A stretch of 64,000 nt of DNA, taken from positions 248,001 through 312,000 of the forward strand of contig NZ_SETE01000001.1 in NCBI RefSeq assembly GCF_004152935.1. Direction: 5' to 3'. Source of the DNA: Brumimicrobium glaciale (lineage in GTDB: Bacteria; Bacteroidota; Bacteroidia; Flavobacteriales_D; Crocinitomicaceae). Positions 1-7,844 of this stretch are shown here, in pieces. Below the pieces are notes generated by a model that saw only the letters and a list, made by a program, of their open reading frames with translations, ran no database searches and had not been told where the DNA came from. The first letter of the stretch is position 1. Each line of letters opens with the position of its first letter. The position numbers and the translations under genes are program-made.

Positions 1-1
1 A

Positions 2-337
2 CTTGATCTTTATGCTGATTCAGAGAAATTTGGAAAACAAGTTGGAGGAGATATTCTTTCAAATAAAAAGACTTTTCTGTTGTTGAAAGCTTATGAAATA
101 GCTGATCAAGAGACGAAATCACAATTGGATACTATCTTGAATAATCAATCAGGACAAGAGAAGATTGACAATGCAAAAGCTATTTTCGAGCAACTAGGAG
201 TTCGTCAAAAGGCAGAAGAACAAAAAGATTTATTTTATCAGAAAGCACTCTTAAATATGAAGGAAATTAATGTTCCTGATGCCAATAAGAAAGAACTTTT
301 AGATTTAGCCAAATACCTAATGTCACGTGATCATTAA
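2..337 (+). CDS. Polyprenyl synthetase, C-terminal part (partial)
   Basis: The reading frame is open from the window edge, so only about 111 C-terminal residues are present and the true start lies outside. The visible segment begins with a stretch containing FGKQVGGDILSNKKTFL, which matches the conserved region after the second Asp-rich motif of trans-isoprenyl diphosphate synthases (geranylgeranyl or octaprenyl diphosphate synthase type). These enzymes condense isopentenyl diphosphate onto an allylic diphosphate for quinone or lipid-carrier side chains. The substrate-length class cannot be told from this end. The next gene, rnd, starts 3 bases after the stop, so the two are probably cotranscribed. 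Confidence 0.82.
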   Translation, partial: LDLYADSEKFGKQVGGDILSNKKTFLLLKAYEIADQETKSQLDTILNNQSGQEKIDNAKAIFEQLGVRQKAEEQKDLFYQKALLNMKEINVPDANKKELLDLAKYLMSRDH

Positions 338-340
338 TTA

Positions 341-1510
341 ATGAATTCAAACATACAATACATCGACAATACAGCTTCTTTTGAGGAAGTAGTGAAATCT
401 TTATCTACCAAAAATGAGATTTGCATAGATTTAGAATTTGATAAAAATCATTTTCGATATGGTTTCAACCTTTGTTTAATGCAGATTTTCGATGGAGAAA
501 ATTGTTATTTAATTGATCCATTGAAAGGGTTGAATATTGAACTTATCTTTCCTATTCTCGAGAATCCATCCATTCAGATTATTTGTTTTGCTTTCAATGA
601 AGATATGCGCCTATTGCATCATTTAGGTGCAAAACCAAACAATATTGTTGATTTAGGTGTAGCGATGCGCTTATTGAATTACGAAACACTTTCATTAAAT
701 AATTCTTTATTGGCTGTTCTTGGAGAAGATTTTCCAATCGATACCAAATCTAGTCAGCAGAAAAGCAATTGGTTTCAGCGACCGTTAACTGAGCAACAAC
801 ATGTTTATGCTGCAGAAGATGTATTTCACCTTCCAGCGCTTAAAAATGAATTAATTAAGAAATTAGAAGAAGAAAATCGCAGCAATTGGTTTGTTGAAGA
901 AATGGAAGCTTTTAAAAATTACGATTGGTCGGGTGGTGAAAAAGTGGCGTATTTAACAAAGAAAGATCAGAAACTACTTTCCCTTAGAGAATGGATACGT
1001 TTCGAAAAAATAATGGATTACCGAGAAGAACTTGGCGCTTCATTAAGTAGACCAACATATAAAGTGCTAGATAAAAAGATAGCTTTCCTTTTGGCTACTA
1101 AGCCTAAAAAAGTTTCAGAATGGACAGCACTAAAAGGTGTTCACCCAAAACTAAAAGTGGAGAAAGTTCAACATAAAATAGAAGCACTTTTAGAAGAAGC
1201 AGAAAAGGAGATTCAAGAGAACAGAATCACGATGGGACAATCCAGCATTCCAACGTTAACGAACGAACAGCGAATAAAAATCAGCAACAACAGAAGACGC
1301 GTTCAAGACGTAAAAGAAAACTTTTTCACTCCCCTAAAAGAAGAAGTAAAGAATGACTTCGGTGAAAATTACAGTAATTATTTTCTTTCTAACCGCAAAA
1401 TGGTGGAGTATGTAACCGGCGAGCAAGTATTGCTTTCTTATCAAAGAGTGATGATTGAACATATTGCTAAGAAGTTAGGTTTGGAGTTGCCGGGGTTTAT
1501 GTTGGGGTGA
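341..1510 (+). CDS. rnd: Ribonuclease D (DEDDy 3'-5' exonuclease with HRDC domain)
   Basis: The 389-residue protein has the DEDDy exonuclease signature: D30 and E32 (IDLEFD), D88 (FAFNEDMR) and the terminal Y156-xxx-D160 (YAAED). An HRDC-like region follows at about residues 210-285 and a basic C-terminal domain after that. The family trims the 3' ends of tRNA and other stable RNAs in the cytoplasm, and the length is normal. Transcription probably continues from the polyprenyl synthetase gene, 3 bases upstream. The last 90 or so codons are duplicated downstream (1868-2135), with almost identical DNA near the stop codon, so the 3' end of this gene has taken part in a recombination event. Confidence 0.9.
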   Translation: MNSNIQYIDNTASFEEVVKSLSTKNEICIDLEFDKNHFRYGFNLCLMQIFDGENCYLIDPLKGLNIELIFPILENPSIQIICFAFNEDMRLLHHLGAKPNNIVDLGVAMRLLNYETLSLNNSLLAVLGEDFPIDTKSSQQKSNWFQRPLTEQQHVYAAEDVFHLPALKNELIKKLEEENRSNWFVEEMEAFKNYDWSGGEKVAYLTKKDQKLLSLREWIRFEKIMDYREELGASLSRPTYKVLDKKIAFLLATKPKKVSEWTALKGVHPKLKVEKVQHKIEALLEEAEKEIQENRITMGQSSIPTLTNEQRIKISNNRRRVQDVKENFFTPLKEEVKNDFGENYSNYFLSNRKMVEYVTGEQVLLSYQRVMIEHIAKKLGLELPGFMLG

Positions 1511-1541
1511 GAAATAGATTAGTTTTTTAAGCTGGCTAAAT

Positions 1542-1751
1542 CTATGCAGTAGCTTCTTTATATTCTTTAAAACTTTTTACTCTAGTCAATCCTTTTCCAG
1601 AATTAGCTTCTACCATTGCTTTTATAGTTTCTTTGTTCGGCTCTTTTTCAATCGTTAATCCCAACTCTTTAGCTAATTGCTCAATTAACTTTAGTTTACT
1701 TTTCGATTTTCCACTCAATGTTATTGATGTCATTTTTACTGTTTTAATCAA
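1542..1751 (-). CDS. Small antitoxin-like protein, orphan
   Basis: The 69-residue product has a hydrophobic/helical start, a segment LIEQLAKELGLTIE, and a charged C-terminal tail ending KSFKEYKEATA. This layout resembles the short RelB/DinJ-like antitoxins of Bacteroidetes, whose tails wrap a RelE-type toxin. The expected toxin gene would lie downstream on the minus strand, but only about 30 bases separate this stop from the convergent rnd stop and no toxin reading frame is present. The gene sits between the intact rnd 3' end and its displaced copy. It could also be an unrelated small protein. Family assignment is by eye only. Confidence 0.5.
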   Translation of the reverse strand: MIKTVKMTSITLSGKSKSKLKLIEQLAKELGLTIEKEPNKETIKAMVEANSGKGLTRVKSFKEYKEATA

Positions 1752-1867
1752 AGATACAATATTATTAAAAGATAAAAAAATAGGTATGATTTTAGGGACA
1801 AATTTTAACTAAGTCACCATACTTCAAGGTTCCTTTCGGAAGAGAAAGAAACCCTAATAGTCAAATC

Positions 1868-2135
1868 AAGTATTCCACCACTAACCAACGAACAGGGTTC
1901 GAAAATGAACCTGCAAAGAAATAGAGTTCAAATTGCAAAAGATAAATTCTTTATCCCTATTAAAGAAGAATTAAAAACCGAATTGGGTGAAAATTACAGC
2001 AACTATTTCCTTTCTAATAGAAAAATGGTGGAGTATGTAACTGGCGAGCAAGTATTGCTTTCTTATCAAAGAGTGATGATTGAACACATTGCTAAGAAGT
2101 TAGGTTTGGTGTTGCCGGGGTTTATGTCGGGGTAA
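1868..2135 (+). pseudogene. Displaced duplicate of the rnd 3' end
   Basis: This segment encodes a copy of the RNase D C-terminus: from ENYSNYFLSNRKMVEYVT to the stop the protein is almost identical to the end of rnd, while the first part is more diverged. Similarity begins before the first ATG (1905), at the ATTCCA...CTAACCAACGAACAG stretch that matches rnd near 1245-1270, so it is a gene fragment rather than a separate gene. No exonuclease domain is present. A 76-residue peptide could be translated from 1905. The identity is highest in the last 100 bases, as expected for recent duplication, gene conversion, or an integration event that used the 3' end of rnd. Confidence 0.8.
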
Positions 2136-2234
2136 GAAAAGTACTTTGCTATAAATTACTTTAGAGTAAAATGTTTATTAAATTTGGAGTGCTATACATA
2201 TGGCAAGCACTCTATTTTTTTAAACTACATCATT

Positions 2235-3815
2235 ATGAAATTAACATTACTTCTTTCAGTATTATTTCTCTCATTATTCTCCATCTCCCAAACCCTCCAA
2301 ATCACCAGCCAATACGTTATCGGTGGAGATTTGAACGATTTTGCGCGTTCTGGGATTAGGGTCAATAATAAAACAATAATCGGAGGGGATTCATATTCTG
2401 GTTCTTCTGGAGATAAAACTACTGCTAATTATGGAGGGTCTGACTTGTGGATTCTCTCATTAGATAATAGTAATTCTCTAGAATGGCAAAATAATTTTGG
2501 TGGAGCTTCTAATGATTTAATGGTTAAAATGATGGAAACATCAGATGGAAACTTATTAGTTGGGTCTTCTTCTGAATCTGGAATTAATGGAAATAAAACA
2601 GCGCCAAATAAGGGTGGTTTCGATTTTTGGCTTATCAAATTAGATGATTTGGGAAATGAAATTTGGCAGAAATCCTATGGTGGTTCTGGTGATGAATATT
2701 TAGGAGATATTGTTGAACTTGCCGATGGTTCTATTTTATTAGTTGGACAAACATTATCTCCTATTTCTGGTGATAAAACTGAAAATTCTTATGGTCAATC
2801 TGACTGTTGGATTGTGAAAATAGATGGTGATGGCAATGTGATTTGGGATAAAACGATAGGAGGGAGTGATGATGAAGGCTTGACATCAGTTGCAATTGAT
2901 GAAAATGAAAATATAATTATTTCGGGTTCTTCCAAATCTCCAATATCTGGACTTAAAACAGAGGGAAGTTATGGAAGCTATGATATTTGGGTTTTAAAAC
3001 TTGATAGTAATGGGAATATATTATGGGATAAAACTATAGGTGGAAATGGTGGTGATTTAAGTAGTAATTTGATATATTCAGATAATAGGGTTTATGTAAT
3101 AGGTTATTCTTTGTCAGGAATTTCTGGAACCAAAACAGAGTCATCACGAGGTGTTTTTGATATATGGGTTACTAAATTAGACCAAGATGGAAATGTTTTG
3201 CTGGATAGGACCTGTGGAGGCAACAACACGGATCAACCATCACAAGCAATGATTACAAATTCTGGTGAATTACTTGTGGCAGGAGTTTCAGACAGTGGCA
3301 TATCAGGGGAGGTCGAAATTTCCTCACATAATAATTCACTTGATTTTTGGATTATAATTGCAGATACAAGTGATTTATCAATAAAAAGTCAGTTTAAATT
3401 TGGAGGTGACCAAGATGAGGTGTCTCCAACTATTTTACAAACAGAAAATAATTCACTCTTACTTTTTGGAGCATCACAATCTGATATCTCTGGCGACAAA
3501 ACCGAGCCAAATAAAGGTCAGAATGACTTCTGGATCCTAGAACTTTCAACAGATTTAAGCACTTCCGATTTCAATAAAGAAGAATCACTTTCAATCTACC
3601 CAAATCCAACATCAAATACTTTTAAAATCTCAAACTTACCATCAGGAGAAAGCTATGATTTGAATGTCCTAGACATGATGGGAAAATCTGTTTTACAATC
3701 AAAAGTGAGTTCAATAAATAATACTGTTAATGTAAATTCATTGAGTCCCGGAATGTACACTTTACAAATGTTTGATAGTAATAAAAAGTACACTTCTAAG
3801 CTGATAGTGGAGTAG
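2235..3815 (+). CDS. Secreted beta-propeller-like repeat protein with T9SS type A sorting domain (copy 1)
   Basis: I chose the ATG at 2235 because it begins a clear Sec signal peptide (MKLTLLLSVLFLSLFSISQ); an upstream in-frame ATG would place hydrophilic residues before it. The mature protein is made of about seven repeats of roughly 60 residues, each with the pattern W-[IV]-x-K-[LI]-D-x-x-G-N-x-x-W-D-K-T-x-G-G, typical of bacterial beta-propeller/SBBP-like repeats. The last 75 or so residues (SIYPNPTSNTFKISNL to KLIVE) are a T9SS type A sorting domain, so the protein should cross the outer membrane by type IX secretion and be released or anchored at the surface. The next gene is a full-length paralogue. 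Ligand or function is unknown. Confidence 0.85.
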   Translation: MKLTLLLSVLFLSLFSISQTLQITSQYVIGGDLNDFARSGIRVNNKTIIGGDSYSGSSGDKTTANYGGSDLWILSLDNSNSLEWQNNFGGASNDLMVKMMETSDGNLLVGSSSESGINGNKTAPNKGGFDFWLIKLDDLGNEIWQKSYGGSGDEYLGDIVELADGSILLVGQTLSPISGDKTENSYGQSDCWIVKIDGDGNVIWDKTIGGSDDEGLTSVAIDENENIIISGSSKSPISGLKTEGSYGSYDIWVLKLDSNGNILWDKTIGGNGGDLSSNLIYSDNRVYVIGYSLSGISGTKTESSRGVFDIWVTKLDQDGNVLLDRTCGGNNTDQPSQAMITNSGELLVAGVSDSGISGEVEISSHNNSLDFWIIIADTSDLSIKSQFKFGGDQDEVSPTILQTENNSLLLFGASQSDISGDKTEPNKGQNDFWILELSTDLSTSDFNKEESLSIYPNPTSNTFKISNLPSGESYDLNVLDMMGKSVLQSKVSSINNTVNVNSLSPGMYTLQMFDSNKKYTSKLIVE

Positions 3816-3869
3816 GGCATATCAGTTTTAATAATTACTCAACAGATTAAATTTTTAAATTACATCATT

Positions 3870-5450
3870 ATGAAAAAAACATTACTTCTTTTATCTTTTC
3901 TCTTAGCATTTATAGCGAACTCTCAAACTCTCCAAATCACAAGCCAATATGTTTTTGGTGGGGATTATAATGACTTAGCTCGAGGAGGAATTCGAATTAA
4001 TAATGAAACAATTATTGGAGGGGATTCATATTCAGAAAATTCTGGAGATAAAACCTCCGCTAATTATGGAGGGTCTGACTTGTGGATTCTCTCATTAGAT
4101 AATAGTAATTCTCTAGAATGGCAAAAAAGTTTTGGAGGAAATTCTGATGATTTATTCGCTAAAATGATTGGAACTTCAGATGGAAGTGTTTTAGTTGGCT
4201 CTTATTCTAGCTCAGGTGTTAGTGGAAATAAAACGTCACTTAATAAAGGAGGTGTCGATTTCTGGATTATTAAAATGGATGACATAGGAAATGAAATTTG
4301 GCAGAAAACTTATGGTGGTTCAGGGAATGAGTACCTTAGCGATATGATAGAATTGGCAGATGGTTCTGTTTTGTTAGTTGGGACTTCTGATTCTCCTATT
4401 TCTGGAAATAAAACAGAAGATACTTATGGCTTATCTGATTATTGGTTAGTTAAAATTGATGGAAATGGAAATGTACTTTGGGACAAAACATTTGGTGGAA
4501 ATGATGAAGATGGAGCGACTTCAATTGTGATAGATGAAAATGAAAATATATTTATTTCAGGCTCTTCTAAATCACCAATTTCAGGTCTTAAAACTGGAGC
4601 AAGCTATGGAAGCTATGATATGTGGGTTTTAATGCTTGATACTAACGGAAATTTACTGTGGGATAAAACAATAGGTGGAGATAATGGTGATTTGAGTAGT
4701 AATTTAATTTTAATAGATAATCAAGTCTTTGTAATAGGTTATTCTTTGTCAGGGATTTCAGGAACGAAAACAGAACCCTCAAGAGGTTCTTTTGATATTT
4801 GGATGACCAAATTAGACCAAAATGGAAACATTTTGTCTGACAAAACTTATGGAGGAAATAATATAGAACAATCGTATGATGTGAAATTGATTCCTTCTGG
4901 TGAACTAATCTTAACAGGGATTTCTGATAGCGATGTTTCAGGTGAAGTTGAAACCTCTTCAAATAATAACACTTTAGATTTTTGGGTGCTAATTTTAGAC
5001 CCTGATGATTTGTCTATAAAAAGTCAATTTAAATTTGGTGGTGATCAAAACGAGGTTTCTCCAACAATTTTAGAAACTGAGAATAATTCACTCTTACTTT
5101 TTGGAGCATCACAATCTGATGTCTCTGGAGACAAAACGGAACCTACCAAGGGTCAAAGCGACTTCTGGATCCTAGAACTTTCAACAGATTTAAGCACTTC
5201 CGATTTCAATAAAGAAGAATCACTTTCAATCTACCCAAACCCAACATCAAATACTTTTAAAATCTCAAATTTGCCATTGGGAGAAGGATGTAATTTGAAT
5301 GTCCTAGACATGATGGGAAAATCTGTTTTGCAATCAACTGTGAGTTCACTAAAAAATACTGTTAATGTAAATTCATTGAGTCCTGGAATGTACACTTTAC
5401 AAATGTTTGATGGTAATAAAAAGTACACTTCTAAGCTGATAGTGGAGTAG
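3870..5450 (+). CDS. Secreted beta-propeller-like repeat protein with T9SS type A sorting domain (copy 2)
   Basis: The product has the same length as the upstream paralogue (526 residues) with the same plan: signal peptide (ending FIANSQ), repeated GGSDLWILSLDNSNSLEW-type blades, and a C-terminal T9SS sorting domain starting SIYPNPTSNTFKI. DNA identity is patchy. It is near complete in the first blade and in the last 300 bases, but much lower between, which suggests gene conversion or selection at the ends. The duplicated unit includes the leader, since both genes are preceded by ACATCATTATGAAA. The 54-base gap between the genes holds no evident terminator, so both may be on one transcript. 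Confidence 0.85.
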   Translation: MKKTLLLLSFLLAFIANSQTLQITSQYVFGGDYNDLARGGIRINNETIIGGDSYSENSGDKTSANYGGSDLWILSLDNSNSLEWQKSFGGNSDDLFAKMIGTSDGSVLVGSYSSSGVSGNKTSLNKGGVDFWIIKMDDIGNEIWQKTYGGSGNEYLSDMIELADGSVLLVGTSDSPISGNKTEDTYGLSDYWLVKIDGNGNVLWDKTFGGNDEDGATSIVIDENENIFISGSSKSPISGLKTGASYGSYDMWVLMLDTNGNLLWDKTIGGDNGDLSSNLILIDNQVFVIGYSLSGISGTKTEPSRGSFDIWMTKLDQNGNILSDKTYGGNNIEQSYDVKLIPSGELILTGISDSDVSGEVETSSNNNTLDFWVLILDPDDLSIKSQFKFGGDQNEVSPTILETENNSLLLFGASQSDVSGDKTEPTKGQSDFWILELSTDLSTSDFNKEESLSIYPNPTSNTFKISNLPLGEGCNLNVLDMMGKSVLQSTVSSLKNTVNVNSLSPGMYTLQMFDGNKKYTSKLIVE

Positions 5451-5602
5451 AGAGGTTTGAGGAAAGTATTTATAAGATCTTTTAAAAGTCTTTGCTGGCG
5501 CGCAATTAAAATAATGTCACAAATTCAAGAAAATAAATCCATAGATAAACACAACCTTTTACTCTTTCTTTACGTATATTAGCCACGTAACTATGAACAA
5601 CT

Positions 5603-6235
5603 ATGAAATATATTAATACATTATCGATAATTTTAGGTGTAGCGTTTTTAACTTCATGTGTTAAGCACGAGGTAATTCCAAAGCCGACGTATGAAGCTAA
5701 ATTGCCTATTTCTTTCACAGGTAATATACAAGGTGCTAATTACACAATCATTGAAGACATCAAAGGTTTTTATTGTAAACCTTCTCAAGCAAAAGAGATT
5801 TTGCCTTCACCACAGCCTTCAAAAATTGCTTACTACTCTTCATTAGAAAGTGGACAACAGCAAGATATGATTCAGGTGAGATTGGGGAAATTGATTTTTA
5901 GCTCTAATAATGCTGACAGACCTTCAATTGAAGATTTTAATGAATTTTTCAAAACAGGAATAACTACTCCAATTGAGTATAAAACTGATTCTGAAGATGG
6001 AGTTGAAGTTGTATTTAGAGATAGTCAAGGAACAGTTTGGATGAGTTCAGAAACTTCTATTTTTCCTCAAACTTTTGAATTGTCTAATTTAGAAGAGGAT
6101 TCTGATGAAGAAGGGCAGTACATGAAATTTGTCGCGAAATTTAGCCTTTCACTTTACGATAACTTGTTAAATCCAGTATTGTCAGATACAATCGAGATTC
6201 AAAACGCAATATTTCAAGGTTATTTCAAAAGATAA
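5603..6235 (+). CDS. Outer-membrane or periplasmic lipoprotein of unknown function
   Basis: The 210-residue product has a lipoprotein signal peptide with lipobox LTSC (Cys19). The mature part (PISFTGNIQGANYTI...) has alternating hydrophobic residues and is probably mostly beta-strand. I do not recognise a family. It lies downstream of the T9SS paralogues after a 150-base gap and is followed by a good intrinsic terminator at 6256-6291, so it is likely to be its own transcription unit. Acidic stretch EEDSDEEG occurs near residue 165. Confidence 0.7.
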   Translation: MKYINTLSIILGVAFLTSCVKHEVIPKPTYEAKLPISFTGNIQGANYTIIEDIKGFYCKPSQAKEILPSPQPSKIAYYSSLESGQQQDMIQVRLGKLIFSSNNADRPSIEDFNEFFKTGITTPIEYKTDSEDGVEVVFRDSQGTVWMSSETSIFPQTFELSNLEEDSDEEGQYMKFVAKFSLSLYDNLLNPVLSDTIEIQNAIFQGYFKR

Positions 6236-6255
6236 AATATTCTAAAAACTTATAT

Positions 6256-6291
6256 AATGGTCATTTCTTATTGGAATGACCATTTTTTTTT
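6256..6291 (+). terminator. Intrinsic terminator after the lipoprotein gene
   Basis: A perfect 10-bp stem (AATGGTCATT / AATGACCATT, 6256-6265 with 6275-6284) is followed directly by a run of T to 6291. It ends the transcript of the 5603-6235 lipoprotein gene. Confidence 0.85.
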
Positions 6292-6323
6292 AATACCTTT
6301 TCGCTGCAAACCTTGTTTTGTCT

Positions 6324-7025
6324 ATGTCTGAAGCTATAAAAATAATAATTGTAGGAGATTTTAATTTCACATACAATGCCCATCACGCTACGAATTTAGC
6401 AATTGAGCATTCTGCAAAGCTATTGGATATTGATGTAAATTACTATTGGATGCGCACCCACGAGGCCGCTAGTTTAAAGCCTGCTAAATTCAGTAATTTT
6501 CAAGGTGTGATAATCGCTCCCGGGCCCTACGAGAATGCTTTTTTTCTCAATGGAATTATAAAAGCTGTACTTTCTTCACAAGTAGCTTTGCTCGTCACAG
6601 GTGAATCATTTAAAACATTTCTTGAGGTGATTATTAAGTTGTATAATCTAAACCCAAATCAAGAGAAAGTAATTTCAGACAATCTAGCTGCTGAAAATAA
6701 TTTTGAAAAGGTAGAAGTACAGCCAGTTTCAAAATCAATGAATTCGCTTTATAATGAAAGGAATAGAATTGAGTTGACCAACGCCCGTTATTCAATTTAC
6801 CCTCAAATATTAGACGTTTTGAAACGAGAAGTAATCGATGTTGAAGCAACGAACCAATTTGAAGAACCAGAGATTATTAGTTTAAAATCAAGACCATTTT
6901 GTGTTGCATCGATGAGCTTGCCGCAAATTTGTAGTACCAGAGAAATGCCACATCCTCTGATTAGTGGATTTTTGAATTTTGCTAGCAATTGGCAGGAGGG
7001 TGGTGATGTGAAGAAACAAGGTTAA
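6324..7025 (+). CDS. CTP-synthase C-terminal-like glutamine amidotransferase domain protein, catalytically degenerate
   Basis: The 233-residue product resembles the isolated glutaminase half of CTP synthase: IKIIIVGDFNF at the start, FQGVIIAPGPYENAF in the middle, and STREMPHPLISGFLNFA at the end, which matches the PyrG SRPxxPHPLFxGF segment. Free-standing relatives are known as CTP synthase C-terminal region-related (seleno)proteins. The nucleophile elbow, normally GxCxGxQ, reads VTGESFKTF with no cysteine, and the normal His-Pro-Glu reads LPQ, so glutaminase chemistry looks lost. I chose ATG 6324; an in-frame TTG lies at 6318. No operon partner is evident. Confidence 0.7.
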   Translation: MSEAIKIIIVGDFNFTYNAHHATNLAIEHSAKLLDIDVNYYWMRTHEAASLKPAKFSNFQGVIIAPGPYENAFFLNGIIKAVLSSQVALLVTGESFKTFLEVIIKLYNLNPNQEKVISDNLAAENNFEKVEVQPVSKSMNSLYNERNRIELTNARYSIYPQILDVLKREVIDVEATNQFEEPEIISLKSRPFCVASMSLPQICSTREMPHPLISGFLNFASNWQEGGDVKKQG

Positions 7026-7057
7026 TTTTTTAAAAAAAAAACTGAGTGCCTTTAAAG

Positions 7058-7166
7058 AACCGTAATTGGGATAAGTCCGAAAAGGACGGCATGCATTAAC
7101 CAATGTTTTTTCTAAAAAGGTATAACATCTTAGGTTAACACATTTCATCCCTTCGGGATTTGTTTT
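7058..7166. repeat. Hairpin-rich intergenic repeat, REP-like
   Basis: This intergenic stretch holds short hairpins such as GTCCGAAAAGGAC and ATCCCTTCGGGAT. The segment TAGGTTAAC...CATCCCTTCGGGATTT recurs near 29408-29440, which shows it belongs to a dispersed family. No coding function is seen. The rest of the 7026-7309 gap is plain AT-rich sequence. Confidence 0.6.
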
Positions 7167-7309
7167 TGACTATAAGTGTAAAGTTGATTTTAATTAGCTA
7201 ACTAGTTGAATCCAGCTGAATATTTATAATGTTTCCTGAATCAAAACTTAAAGATGGTTTGAGATAATTGAGAATTTAAATAAGGTTAATTATTTGGATG
7301 AACTCACAT

Positions 7310-7705
7310 TTACCCTTTCTCTTCATAATACCTCAAAACCTCAGGTACTTCAATGTTATCTATGCTTTCATTATTTTCAGCTTGGAAATACGTAATGATT
7401 GCTTCCTTCATTAAATGTTGTTGCTGACGGTCATCCAATGGTGGTAATTCCTTAAGAAATTCAAAATGCGGCCAATTGTCTTCGTCTCTTCCAATGGTCT
7501 TGTAATAACCATAAGGTTCCAAAACAGTACACACTGCAACATGCATCAGTTCTGTTTTTTCTCTTTTACTGAAATTCTTATGGCCTTTCCCCAATTCTTG
7601 AACTCCAATAAGAAATAGAATTGATTGCACATCTAAACCTCCTCCAAAAGTCTTGTCTAGTTCAGCCAATACTTCTTTAAACTTTATTTCTATTGCGTAG
7701 TCCAT
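7310..7705 (-). CDS. Conserved-looking hypothetical protein (131 aa)
   Basis: I do not recognise this family. The product is soluble and mixed helical, starts MDYAIEIKFKEVLAELD and contains LIGVQELGKGHKNFSKREK and a proline/aspartate turn ELPPLDDRQQQH. It has no signal peptide or membrane segment. It lies downstream of gcvP on the same strand, but a terminator-like hairpin (7717-7752) separates them, so it may be expressed separately or by read-through. Its codon use and AT content look like the neighbours. Confidence 0.7.
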   Translation of the reverse strand: MDYAIEIKFKEVLAELDKTFGGGLDVQSILFLIGVQELGKGHKNFSKREKTELMHVAVCTVLEPYGYYKTIGRDEDNWPHFEFLKELPPLDDRQQQHLMKEAIITYFQAENNESIDNIEVPEVLRYYEEKG

Positions 7706-7716
7706 TTTGAGTTTTT

Positions 7717-7752
7717 AAAAAAGCGAAGAAGGAATCTTTCATCCCTCTTCGC
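7717..7752 (-). terminator. Intrinsic terminator after gcvP
   Basis: On the minus strand a 10-bp stem with one mismatch (7743-7752 with 7723-7732, GCGAAGAGGG-type) is followed by six T. It lies just after gcvP and before the 131-residue gene. Confidence 0.7.
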
Positions 7753-7844
7753 GTTAAATTATTTATTACAATTCTTTGACAAGAAAACTAATTGACATTT
7801 TAGTCTTTGATAAGAAAGCTTTAAAGTTTTCTTACAAAGAATAT

